A stretch of DNA of 15,805 bases, taken from NCBI RefSeq assembly GCF_000719335.1, contig NZ_JOGB01000095.1, forward strand, positions 1 through 15,805, read 5' to 3'. The notes beneath the pieces were generated by a model that saw nothing but the letters and a program-made list of their open reading frames with translations, was not told the DNA's origin and searched no databases. The position numbers were made by a program, and so were the translations under genes. Positions within the stretch are counted from its first letter, which is position 1; the number at the start of each line of letters is the position of its first letter. Origin of the DNA: Streptomyces sp. NRRL S-87. Its GTDB lineage: Bacteria > Actinomycetota > Actinomycetes > Streptomycetales > Streptomycetaceae. Shown here in pieces: positions 7,038-13,521 of this stretch.

Positions 7038-9212
7038 GTGACAGCAGCAACGCCTCTCCCGTCCTTCCCTTCCGCCGCGGAGTCGGCCGACGCGGTGCTC
7101 CTGGGCCTGGACCCGGAGCAGCGCGAGGTCGCGACCACGCTGCGCGGCCCGGTGTGCGTCCTCGCCGGAGCCGGTACGGGCAAGACCCGGGCGATCACCC
7201 ACCGCATCGCGTACGGCGTGCGCGCGGGCATCCTCCAGCCCGCCAGCGTGCTGGCCGTCACCTTCACCAACCGCGCCGCCGGCGAGATGCGCGGCCGCCT
7301 GCGCGGCCTGGGCGCCGCCGGGGTCCAGGCACGCACGTTCCACTCGGCCGCGCTGCGCCAGCTCCAGTACTTCTGGCCGCGTGCGGTCGGCGGCGACCTG
7401 CCGCGGCTCGTGGAGCGCAAGATCCAGCTGGTGGCGGACGCGGCTGCCCGCTGCCGCGTCCGCCTGGACCGGAACGAGCTGCGCGACGTCACCGGCGAGA
7501 TCGAGTGGGCCAAGGTCACCCAGTCCACCCCCGCCGACTACCCGGCCGCCGTCCGCAAGGCGGGCCGCGAGGCCCCCCGCGACCCGGCCGAGATCGCCCA
7601 GATCTACGGGATGTACGAGCAGCTGAAGCGGGACCGCGTCATGATCGACTTCGAGGACGTGCTGCTCCTCACGGTCGGCATCCTCGAGGACCGGCCCGAC
7701 ATCGCCGACGTGGTCCGCAGCCAGTACCAGCACTTCGTGGTCGACGAGTACCAGGACGTCAGCCCGCTCCAGCAGCGGCTGCTGGAGCTCTGGCTCGGCG
7801 ACCGCGACAGCCTGTGCGTGGTCGGCGACGCCAGCCAGACGATCTACTCCTTCACCGGCGCCACCCCCGACCACCTCCTGGACTTCCGCACCCGCTACCC
7901 GCAGGCCACCGTGGTGAAGCTGGTCCGCGACTACCGCTCCACCCCGCAGGTGGTGCACCTGGCCAACGGGCTGCTCGCGCAGGCCCGCGGCCGGGCGGCC
8001 GACCACCGGCTGGAGCTCGTCTCGCAGCGCGAGCCGGGCCCCGACCCGGTCTTCACCGAGTACGCCGACGAGCCCGCCGAGGCCGAGGGCGTGGCCCGGC
8101 GGATCCGCGGCCTGATCGACGCCGGGGTGCCGGCCGGGGAGATCGCGGTCCTCTACCGCATCAACGCCCAGTCGGAGGTCTACGAGCAGGCCCTCGCCGA
8201 CGCCGGGGTGCCCTACCAGCTGCGCGGCGCGGAGCGCTTCTTCGAGCGCGTCGAGGTCAAGCAGGCCATCGCGAACCTGCGCGGCGCCGCCCGCTTCGGA
8301 GCGAACGACGCCGTCCTCGACGACGTCGTCGAGCTGCCCGCGCAGGTCCGGGCCGTGCTGAGCGCGAACGGCTGGACCCCCCAGCCCCCGGCCGGCTCGG
8401 GGGCCGTGCGCGACCAGTGGGAGTCGCTGGCCGCCCTGGTCCGCCTGGCGGAGGACTTCTCCCGCGGCCGGTCGCGCGAGGTCACCCTCGCGGACCTGGT
8501 CGTCGAGCTCGACGAACGGGCCGCGGCCCAGCACGCCCCCACCGTCCAGGGCGTCACGCTCGCCTCCCTGCACGCGGCGAAGGGCCTGGAGTGGGACGCG
8601 GTGTTCCTGGTCGGCCTGACCGACGGCATGCTGCCGATCACGTACGCGAAGACCGACGAGCAGATCGAGGAGGAGCGCCGCCTCCTGTACGTCGGGGTCA
8701 CCCGGGCACGCCTGCACCTGGGCCTGTCCTGGGCGCTCTCGCGCTCTCCGGGCGGCCGGGCGACCCGGCGGCCCAGCCGCTTCCTGAGCGGCCTGCGGCC
8801 GGGCTTCCGGGCCGGCGGCAGCCGCTCGCCGGGCGCCTCCGGGGTCATCGAGCGGGGCCGGGCGCGCGGCCGCCGGGGCCCGGTGCTGTGCCGGGTGTGC
8901 GGCAGGACCCTCACCGACGCGGGAGAGATGAAGCTCATGCGCTGCGAGGAGTGCCCGTCCGACATGGACGAAGGGCTCTACGAGCGGCTGCGCGACTGGC
9001 GCGCGGTGCAGGCGAAGGCCCTGGGACAGCCGGCGTACTGCGTCTTCACGGACAAGACGCTCATGGCGATCGCCGAGGCCGTGCCCCACGAGGAGGGCGA
9101 GCTCGCCGTGATCTCAGGCGTGGGTGGACGCAAGCTCGACCGCTTCGGAGCCGATGTCCTGGCCATCTGCGCAGGTCAGGAGCCTGGTGAGGGGGAGGGG
9201 GCCGACGCGTAG
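7038..9212 (+). CDS. uvrD2: UvrD2-type SF1 DNA helicase with tetracysteine zinc motif and HRDC domain
   Basis: The 724-residue protein is a 3'-5' DNA helicase of the actinobacterial UvrD2 subfamily. Walker A is GAGTGKT (44-50) and Walker B is VDEYQD (D236, E237). Other motifs are VVGDASQTIYSFTGA, LVRDYRS, LASLHAAKGLEWDAVF and LYVGVTRAR. After a basic linker, C618-x2-C621-x14-C636-x2-C639 forms the zinc motif characteristic of UvrD2, followed by a C-terminal HRDC domain (about 643-720). Mycobacterial UvrD2 is about 700 residues and has this same architecture. The GTG at 7038 is chosen because a -10-like CAGCAT (7025-7030) ends 7 bases before it; in-frame ATG 7029 and GTG 6990 are alternatives. 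No terminator separates it from the wblC promoter, which starts 11 bases after its stop. Confidence 0.93.
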   Translation: MTAATPLPSFPSAAESADAVLLGLDPEQREVATTLRGPVCVLAGAGTGKTRAITHRIAYGVRAGILQPASVLAVTFTNRAAGEMRGRLRGLGAAGVQARTFHSAALRQLQYFWPRAVGGDLPRLVERKIQLVADAAARCRVRLDRNELRDVTGEIEWAKVTQSTPADYPAAVRKAGREAPRDPAEIAQIYGMYEQLKRDRVMIDFEDVLLLTVGILEDRPDIADVVRSQYQHFVVDEYQDVSPLQQRLLELWLGDRDSLCVVGDASQTIYSFTGATPDHLLDFRTRYPQATVVKLVRDYRSTPQVVHLANGLLAQARGRAADHRLELVSQREPGPDPVFTEYADEPAEAEGVARRIRGLIDAGVPAGEIAVLYRINAQSEVYEQALADAGVPYQLRGAERFFERVEVKQAIANLRGAARFGANDAVLDDVVELPAQVRAVLSANGWTPQPPAGSGAVRDQWESLAALVRLAEDFSRGRSREVTLADLVVELDERAAAQHAPTVQGVTLASLHAAKGLEWDAVFLVGLTDGMLPITYAKTDEQIEEERRLLYVGVTRARLHLGLSWALSRSPGGRATRRPSRFLSGLRPGFRAGGSRSPGASGVIERGRARGRRGPVLCRVCGRTLTDAGEMKLMRCEECPSDMDEGLYERLRDWRAVQAKALGQPAYCVFTDKTLMAIAEAVPHEEGELAVISGVGGRKLDRFGADVLAICAGQEPGEGEGADA

Positions 9213-9223
9213 AAACTCGTCGG

Positions 9224-9262
9224 AAAAATAGTTTGCACATGCCCCGCACATCCCCATAGGTT
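9224..9262 (+). promoter_or_regulatory. WhiB7/WblC-type autoregulated promoter of wblC
   Basis: An AT-rich run AAAAATA (9224-9230) stands directly upstream of a -35 TTGCAC (9233-9238), an 18-base spacer and a -10 TAGGTT (9257-9262). WhiB7 promoters are known to carry such an AT-rich block just upstream of the -35. The WhiB7 AT-hook binds it while the iron-sulfur domain contacts sigma region 4, giving autoactivation. Transcription should start near 9269, leaving a leader of about 610 bases before wblC. Confidence 0.78.
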
Positions 9263-9276
9263 CTTAGCAACGGAAA

Positions 9277-9299
9277 CGGTGGCTTCTGAGAAGCCTCCG
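9277..9299 (+). promoter_or_regulatory. Leader hairpin 1 of the wblC transcript
   Basis: CGGTGGCTT (9277-9285) pairs with AAGCCTCCG (9291-9299), with one T-T mismatch and a 5-base apex. It lies about 8 bases after the predicted transcription start, so it may protect the 5' end or form part of the attenuator. Confidence 0.45.
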
Positions 9300-9326
9300 C
9301 TCCGTGCTGTACTTGTCCGAATACAC

Positions 9327-9350
9327 GGGACGGGCCGAGAGGCCGGTCCC
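9327..9350 (+). promoter_or_regulatory. Leader hairpin 2 with GAGA tetraloop
   Basis: GGGAC (9327-9331) and GGCC (9333-9336) pair with GGCC (9341-9344) and GTCCC (9346-9350), with one G-G mismatch. The loop is GAGA, a stable GNRA tetraloop. It ends 12 bases before the Shine-Dalgarno of the upstream ORF, so it could influence leader translation. Confidence 0.5.
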
Positions 9351-9376
9351 CGAGACGCCGAGAGGAGGCGAGACCC

Positions 9377-9709
9377 GTGATCAGCTTCAACACCGTCACC
9401 AAAATGACCGATCGCCCGGTCGCCGCTTCCTCCTGCCTGCGTGATTCCAAGCTCGTCGCCTTCACCTCCGGTTTCCAGGGCACCGGTCTGTCCGCGATCT
9501 CCGCGATCAGCCCCGTCTCCCTTGCGACCCTGCCCGTCCGCGAGCGGATCGAAGGCAATGAGCGACCGACCCAGGCCCCGGCAGCAGTAGTGGCGCAGGC
9601 ACAGGCCTATGCCTTTGCCGCCACCGGTGCCGGACACCCGAAGCAGACGACGCAGCACCACACGATGTGGGCCTTCCGTGGGCTCGAACCCTGGAGTGAT
9701 CCAGCCTGA
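9377..9709 (+). CDS. wblC leader ORF (upstream ORF, 110 codons)
   Basis: A 110-codon ORF lies wholly inside the wblC leader. Its GTG start has a near-perfect Shine-Dalgarno AGGAGG (9363-9368) 8 bases upstream, the strongest in the window. The peptide shows no known domain, signal peptide or membrane segment. It is rich in Ala, Ser and Thr and ends in a short aromatic stretch with two Trp (WAFRGLEPW). Its stop (9707-9709) lies 21 bases before an intrinsic terminator. whiB7 genes of actinobacteria are known to have such upstream ORFs: when antibiotics impair leader translation, read-through into whiB7 increases. I infer this role here. Function probably depends on the act of translation rather than on the peptide, although a 110-residue product could exist. 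The second half uses more A-ending codons than the neighbouring genes. Confidence 0.8.
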   Translation: MISFNTVTKMTDRPVAASSCLRDSKLVAFTSGFQGTGLSAISAISPVSLATLPVRERIEGNERPTQAPAAVVAQAQAYAFAATGAGHPKQTTQHHTMWAFRGLEPWSDPA

Positions 9710-9720
9710 TCTGATCAGGC
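9704..9720 (+). promoter_or_regulatory. Inverted repeat spanning the leader-ORF stop codon
   Basis: GCCTGATC-T-GATCAGGC is an 8+8 bp inverted repeat that contains the TGA stop (9707-9709). In RNA it would form a short stem of about 5-6 bp. A ribosome at the end of the leader ORF would melt it, so it may sense leader translation next to the terminator. Confidence 0.5.
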
Positions 9721-9730
9721 CGGCGCCTTC

Positions 9731-9774
9731 AGGGCCGCGGAACCCCACCCGGGATCCGCGGCCCTTCTGTTTGT
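9731..9774 (+). terminator. Intrinsic terminator / attenuator in the wblC leader
   Basis: AGGGCCGCGGA (9731-9741) pairs perfectly with TCCGCGGCCCT (9755-9765), giving an 11-bp GC stem. Further C-G pairs are possible inside the 13-base loop (9743-9745 with 9751-9753). A T-rich tract TTCTGTTTGT (9765-9774) follows. This is a classical Rho-independent terminator located after the leader ORF and 107 bases before the wblC start. It would cut off wblC transcription unless antiterminated. Confidence 0.88.
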
Positions 9775-9881
9775 CCCCCGACGGGACGACGGAGCGAAGG
9801 GGCCTCGGGACTGGCAGCACCCGGTACCAGCCGAACACCGGCCCACCAGGCCGGACCGACCAGACGAGGAAAGAAACCACC

Positions 9882-10250
9882 GTGCAACTCGAAGCGCACG
9901 CCCCGTCCGTACCGCCCTCCCACTTGACCTCTCCGCCCGCAGTCCCGGAGGACTCCGCCTTGACTCCGCTCACCGCGCTCACCGCGCTCGACGACGCCAT
10001 CGAGAACCTCGGCGTGCCCGTCCCGTGCCGTACCTACGACCCCGAGGTCTTCTTCGCCGAGTCCCCGGCCGACGTCGAGTACGCCAAGTCCCTCTGCCGC
10101 ACCTGTCCGCTGGTCGAGGCCTGCCTCGCCGGCGCGAAGGAGCGCCGCGAGCCCTGGGGCGTCTGGGGTGGCGAGCTCTTCGTGCAGGGCGTGGTCGTCG
10201 CCCGCAAGCGTCCCCGTGGCCGTCCGCGCAAGAACCCGGTCTCGGCATGA
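9882..10250 (+). CDS. wblC: WhiB-family iron-sulfur transcription factor WblC (WhiB7)
   Basis: The 122-residue protein is the WhiB7/WblC master regulator of intrinsic antibiotic resistance. Four cysteines (C49, C72, C75, C81) ligate the [4Fe-4S] cluster. The GVWGG turn (93-97) is the sigma-interaction signature of WhiB proteins. The C-terminal AT-hook RGRPR (112-116) in a basic tail is specific to WhiB7. GTG 9882 is chosen because GAGGAAAG (9866-9873) lies 8 bases upstream. It follows uvrD2, as in other actinobacteria. Expression should be controlled at two levels: autoactivation at the AT-rich promoter (9224-9262) and attenuation in the leader. Its stop overlaps the start of the next gene (ATGA). 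It acts in the cytoplasm with the principal sigma factor. Confidence 0.97.
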   Translation: MQLEAHAPSVPPSHLTSPPAVPEDSALTPLTALTALDDAIENLGVPVPCRTYDPEVFFAESPADVEYAKSLCRTCPLVEACLAGAKERREPWGVWGGELFVQGVVVARKRPRGRPRKNPVSA

Positions 10251-10573
10251 ACGCCCGCGGCACGATCGACCGCCCCCTCACGTACGACCCCCTGAAGCAG
10301 GCCCCGATGACCCCGCACGCCAGCGAGCAGCCCTCCGGCTCCGCCCACACCGACTTCACCACTCCCGGCGCGAAGCTCTCGCGTCAGAACAGGACCCGCG
10401 AAATGCAACTCATCCCAGAAGCCCTGGCTCGTGCTCATATGCACGAACGGATGCGCGAGATCGACGCGGAACGGCAGGCCGTCCGTCTGATCAACGCCCG
10501 CCGCATGCAGAAGCGCGCCGAGCGCGTCTCGATGCGGGCCCGCCGCGCCCTGGCCATGGCGGTCATGCACTGA
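10247..10573 (+). CDS. Small basic protein translationally coupled to wblC, function unknown
   Basis: The 108-codon ORF starts at ATG 10247 inside the wblC stop (ATGA overlap), which implies translational coupling and co-expression. I do not recognise a characterised family. Residues 1-50 are Pro/Ser/Thr-rich and probably disordered. Residues 53-108 form a highly charged helix-rich segment with many Arg, Ala and Met. An internal in-frame ATG at 10403 begins this conserved-looking part, and codon use becomes less GC-rich around it (roughly 10377-10445). The true or an additional product could therefore be only 56 residues. No cysteines, signal peptide or membrane segment are seen. A strong terminator follows 21 bases after the stop. 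Co-induction with WblC is the main clue to its role. Confidence 0.7.
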   Translation: MNARGTIDRPLTYDPLKQAPMTPHASEQPSGSAHTDFTTPGAKLSRQNRTREMQLIPEALARAHMHERMREIDAERQAVRLINARRMQKRAERVSMRARRALAMAVMH

Positions 10574-10594
10574 TCAGCTCCGGCTGACTCGCCC

Positions 10595-10634
10595 CACCGT
10601 GGGGACCGGTCCGTCAGGACCGGTCCCCACGGTG
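10595..10634 (+). terminator. Terminator of the wblC operon
   Basis: A perfect 18-bp inverted repeat (10595-10612 with 10617-10634; left arm CACCGTGGGGACCGGTCC) has a 4-base loop GTCA. It closes the wblC-small gene unit and lies just before the promoter region of the zinc-ribbon gene. No U-tract follows, so termination could be bidirectional or less than complete. Confidence 0.85.
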
Positions 10635-10666
10635 CGTTGCGCAGGCGCACCCCGGTGCGGCGGCGA

Positions 10667-10672
10667 TATCGT
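10667..10672 (+). promoter_or_regulatory. Predicted -10 box of the zinc-ribbon gene
   Basis: TATCGT lies 6 bases before the GTG at 10679, suggesting a leaderless transcript. No clear -35 is seen at 17-18 bases. The terminator hairpin ends at 10634, so little upstream space exists. Confidence 0.35.
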
Positions 10673-10678
10673 CTGGTG

Positions 10679-10885
10679 GTGGACCAGCACACTCCCCACC
10701 CCGCATCCCCGGGTCCCGGAGCCGGGACCGTCGTGTGCGCCCGATGCGGCAAGCACAGCCCCGAGGGCGCCCCGCCCACCTGGACCTGCTCCGTCGAGAA
10801 CGGCACCCGCCAGTACTTCTGCGACGACTGCGCCCGGGCCAACATCCGCGCCATCGAGGGCAGACTCGACTCCGCCTGGTGGTGA
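10679..10885 (+). CDS. Small zinc-ribbon protein, function unknown
   Basis: The 68-residue protein has C20-x2-C23 and C48-x2-C51, a classical zinc-ribbon spacing, plus a lone C37 between them. The N-terminus is Pro-rich and the C-terminus ends in two tryptophans. I do not recognise a named family; a role in zinc-dependent protein or nucleic-acid binding is only inference. GTG 10679 is chosen because a -10-like TATCGT ends 6 bases before it; GTG 10676 is equally in frame. An upstream TTG at 10637 would add only an Arg-rich stretch from the promoter region. It converges on the ABC1 kinase gene with only 12 bases between stop codons. Confidence 0.75.
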   Translation: MDQHTPHPASPGPGAGTVVCARCGKHSPEGAPPTWTCSVENGTRQYFCDDCARANIRAIEGRLDSAWW

Positions 10886-10897
10886 CCCCGCCCCGAC

Positions 10898-12226
10898 TCA
10901 GTCCTCCGGCAGGAACCCCGGCAGCCAGGACTCCAGCTCCTCGCGCAGCCGGACCGTGGCGCCGAGCTGGCACAGGACGCCGATCGTGCTCAGCGTGACG
11001 CGGTGGATCAGGAGGTAGGCCGGCGGCAGGTTGAGCTGCTTGCCCAACTGGTGTGCGGGGGAGCGGGGATCGGCGATGCGGGCCGCCTGGCCGCGGATCC
11101 AGCCCCGGGTGAACGTGAACTCCTCCACCAACGCCGGCTCGATGATCGGCCGCAGGTACTCCAGTACCGCGTCCGGGTCGAGCTCGATGGAGTCCTTCAC
11201 GAAGCCCTCCGCGCACAACTGCCGGTAGACCTCGTCCCCGTCCCCCGCCAGGGCCATCCGCAGCGAGGTGCCGATGGTGCGCGGCAGGCCGCCCGGAAGC
11301 CGGTCGACCGTGCCGAAGTCCAGCACGCCCAACCGCAGTCGGCCGTCGTCGTCCGCCAGCAGCCGGAAGTTGCCCGGGTGCGGGTCCGCGTGGAGCAGCC
11401 CCGTGCGCGCGGGTCCGGAGAACAGGAAGCGGGCCAGCAACTGCCCGGCGCGGTCCCGCTGCTCCGGTGTGCCGTCGGATATGACCTCCGAGAGCGGTGT
11501 CCCCTCCATCCACTCGGTGACGAGCACCTGTTCGCCCTGGTGCACCACGTCCGGCACGACCACGTCCGGATCGCCCGCGAACACGTCCGCGTGCGACCGC
11601 TGGGACTCCGCCTCCAGCTCGTAGTCCAGCTCCTCCTCGATGCGGCTGCGCATCTCGCTGATCAGCGGCTTGAGGTCCATGCCCGGGATCAGCGGTCCCA
11701 ACAGCCGGGCGAAGCGCCCCAACTGGGCCAGGTCCGACAGCAGTGCCTCGCCGGCGCCCGGGTACTGGACCTTGACGGCCACCTCGCGCCCGTCGTGCCA
11801 CACCGCCCGGTGCACCTGCCCGATCGAGGCCGCAGCAGCGGGCTTGTCCTCGAACTCCAGGAACAGCTCCCGCCAGTCCGGCCCCAGCCGCTCGGTCAGG
11901 ACCTGGTGCACGGTCCCGGCCGGCAGGGGCGGCGCCGCCTCCTGAAGCTTCGTCAGTGCGGCCCGGTACGGCCCCGCCACCTCTTCCGGCAGGGCCGACT
12001 CGAAGACGGACAGGGCCTGCCCGAACTTCATCGCGCCGCCCTTCAACTCGCCCAGGACCTTGAACAACTGCTCGGCGGTGCGCTGCTGGAGCTCGCGCGC
12101 CACGATCTCGGCGGACTTGCCGCCGATCATCTTGCCGAGCCCCCACGTCGCCCGCCCCGCGATGCCCAAGGGCAGCGCGGCGAGCTTCGCGGTACGGGTG
12201 ACCGCCTTCCGGGGAAGATCAGACAT
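10898..12226 (-). CDS. ABC1/UbiB-family atypical kinase (AarF/ADCK)
   Basis: The 442-residue protein is a UbiB/ADCK atypical kinase or ATPase. Visible features in order: KxGQ motif (MKFGQ, K67-Q70), Ala-rich nucleotide loop AAASIG (131-136), catalytic-type lysine in VAVKVQ (K152), HADPHPGN (279-286, D281 and N286), and the metal-binding DFG (303-305). No membrane segment is obvious. Length agrees with the mycobacterial orthologue Rv3197 (about 447), which sits beside whiB7 in the same way and has been linked to the WhiB7 response and macrolide tolerance. The ATG at 12226 has a GGAGG Shine-Dalgarno 5 bases upstream. It is the downstream gene of a two-gene minus-strand unit, 41 bases after the ThiF-like gene. 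Its substrate is unknown; family members act in lipid or quinone metabolism. Confidence 0.93.
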   Translation of the reverse strand: MSDLPRKAVTRTAKLAALPLGIAGRATWGLGKMIGGKSAEIVARELQQRTAEQLFKVLGELKGGAMKFGQALSVFESALPEEVAGPYRAALTKLQEAAPPLPAGTVHQVLTERLGPDWRELFLEFEDKPAAAASIGQVHRAVWHDGREVAVKVQYPGAGEALLSDLAQLGRFARLLGPLIPGMDLKPLISEMRSRIEEELDYELEAESQRSHADVFAGDPDVVVPDVVHQGEQVLVTEWMEGTPLSEVISDGTPEQRDRAGQLLARFLFSGPARTGLLHADPHPGNFRLLADDDGRLRLGVLDFGTVDRLPGGLPRTIGTSLRMALAGDGDEVYRQLCAEGFVKDSIELDPDAVLEYLRPIIEPALVEEFTFTRGWIRGQAARIADPRSPAHQLGKQLNLPPAYLLIHRVTLSTIGVLCQLGATVRLREELESWLPGFLPED

Positions 12227-12267
12227 ACGCCCCTCCAGATCCCACTCAGCCGCGCCGCGAGCGGCGG

Positions 12268-13437
12268 TTACCCGGCCATTGTGTCGTGTGGCTCCCGCCG
12301 GCCGGCGGAGTGCTCCTCCGGTCCACCGCCCACCGCCCCGCAGGGGCAGTCGGGATGGGGCACCAGCACGGTCCGCCGCCAGTCCAAGCCGGGTAGCGCC
12401 GCCTCCCAGCGCGCCCCCGCCGAGGCCGGCAACTCCCCGTCCAGGAACGCCAGGGCGTGCGCCGCCGCCAGCCCCGCGACCGCCACGGCCAACCCCATGT
12501 CGCAGGCCGGCCCCGCCCGGCCCCGGCCCGATCGCCACTGGGTGAGCAACCGCGGCCAGGCCGGATCCCGGTCCACCCGCTCCCGCTCCATGCACCCGGC
12601 GCACGCGGTGTCCCCGGGCAGCACGAGGGGGCCCACGATGCCCGTCCCCTCCAGCACTCCCGCGTACAGGTGTGGGGTGCCCGACGCGAGCCAGTCCGCG
12701 GACCGGCCCGGATCGGGCGCGTGGGCCTCGATCCCCTCCCGGGGAGCGACCACCACGAGCCCCGGCCGGGCGGCCCCGTCGGGCTCCGGCCCCCGGCCCC
12801 GACCGGCGCCGGGGCCCCTGCCCCGGTCGCCGCCGGGTCCGCGCTCGGGCGCCGATTCCCGTACCAGCTCCGCCCCCGCCACCGCCCGCCGCAGGCCCAC
12901 GGCCTCCGGGGGCATCCCACCCGGTACCGGATCGCCCGGCTCGACCACGCCGCCGTCCATCACCTCCACCCTGCCCACCCCGGCACCCGAGAGCACCGAG
13001 GCGATCACCGCCCCGACCCGGCCCAGCCCGCGCACCTGGACCCGCGCGCCCCGTCGGGCCGCCAGCGCGCGCAGGGCCCCGCCCGGCTCCCGCCGCCGCA
13101 GCGACAGCGCACCCAGGTCCGGCCGCAGCCGCTCCATCAGCTCGATCCGGCGGCGCACCGACTGGGCCGCCGCACCGCCCGCGGTCACGTCCTCCAGCAG
13201 CCCCGCCTTCGCCAGTCGGGCCACCAGCTCGTCCGCCCGGCCCTCGGGCAGGCCCAACACACGCGCCCGCTCCCGCAGCGCGGGCGGCCCGAGCGAGCCG
13301 TCGAGCTGCTCGATGAAACTGCCCGTCGCCATGTCGATCGGCCCGAGCACGACCGCCTGCGCCGGCGTCACGCCGAACTGCACCGTCTGGAGGTCACGCC
13401 AGGCCCGCACCAGTGCGGGCTTCACCTTCGGATACAT
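12268..13437 (-). CDS. ThiF/E1-like protein with N-terminal leader-binding-like domain
   Basis: The 389-residue protein resembles E1-like ThiF-family proteins, especially TOMM cyclodehydratase-type ones. Residues 1-85 look like the winged-helix leader-binding domain of those proteins. A Rossmann glycine motif follows (RGLGRVG, 136-142), with an acidic residue (D161) ending the second strand. The C-terminal part has C279-x2-C282 and C364-x-C366, the expected four zinc ligands. Two oddities stand out. The usual Asn-Leu-x-Arg-Gln segment after the Asp is replaced by a Pro/Gly-rich stretch. A Gly/Arg/Pro-rich low-complexity insert also occupies about 195-225. Adenylation activity is therefore doubtful. 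No YcaO gene or obvious precursor peptide is nearby. The ATG at 13437 follows a GAGGGGG Shine-Dalgarno. It is probably co-transcribed with the ABC1 kinase gene. Confidence 0.8.
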   Translation of the reverse strand: MYPKVKPALVRAWRDLQTVQFGVTPAQAVVLGPIDMATGSFIEQLDGSLGPPALRERARVLGLPEGRADELVARLAKAGLLEDVTAGGAAAQSVRRRIELMERLRPDLGALSLRRREPGGALRALAARRGARVQVRGLGRVGAVIASVLSGAGVGRVEVMDGGVVEPGDPVPGGMPPEAVGLRRAVAGAELVRESAPERGPGGDRGRGPGAGRGRGPEPDGAARPGLVVVAPREGIEAHAPDPGRSADWLASGTPHLYAGVLEGTGIVGPLVLPGDTACAGCMERERVDRDPAWPRLLTQWRSGRGRAGPACDMGLAVAVAGLAAAHALAFLDGELPASAGARWEAALPGLDWRRTVLVPHPDCPCGAVGGGPEEHSAGRREPHDTMAG

Positions 13438-13521
13438 CGCACGCCCCCTCGTCCCCGCAGGTCACGCGCCCATGGGGGAGCGCGTGCCCGTCCGCCGCAG
13501 CGCGTCCGTCACGGCCCGCGA

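Noticed and set aside
9558..9590. Ten-codon ORF nested in the wblC leader ORF (ATG 9558 to TAG 9588-9590)
   Set aside because: The GAAGG in front is only 2 bases from the ATG, too close to serve, and the surrounding frame is already occupied by the leader ORF.
9680..9696. tRNA T-arm-like string GGGCTCGAACCC near the leader ORF end
   Set aside because: No acceptor, D or anticodon arms can be drawn around it, and it lies inside the leader ORF.
12268..13437. RiPP (TOMM) biosynthetic cluster
   Set aside because: There is no YcaO, no dehydrogenase and no recognisable precursor peptide in the window; only the ThiF-like protein is present.
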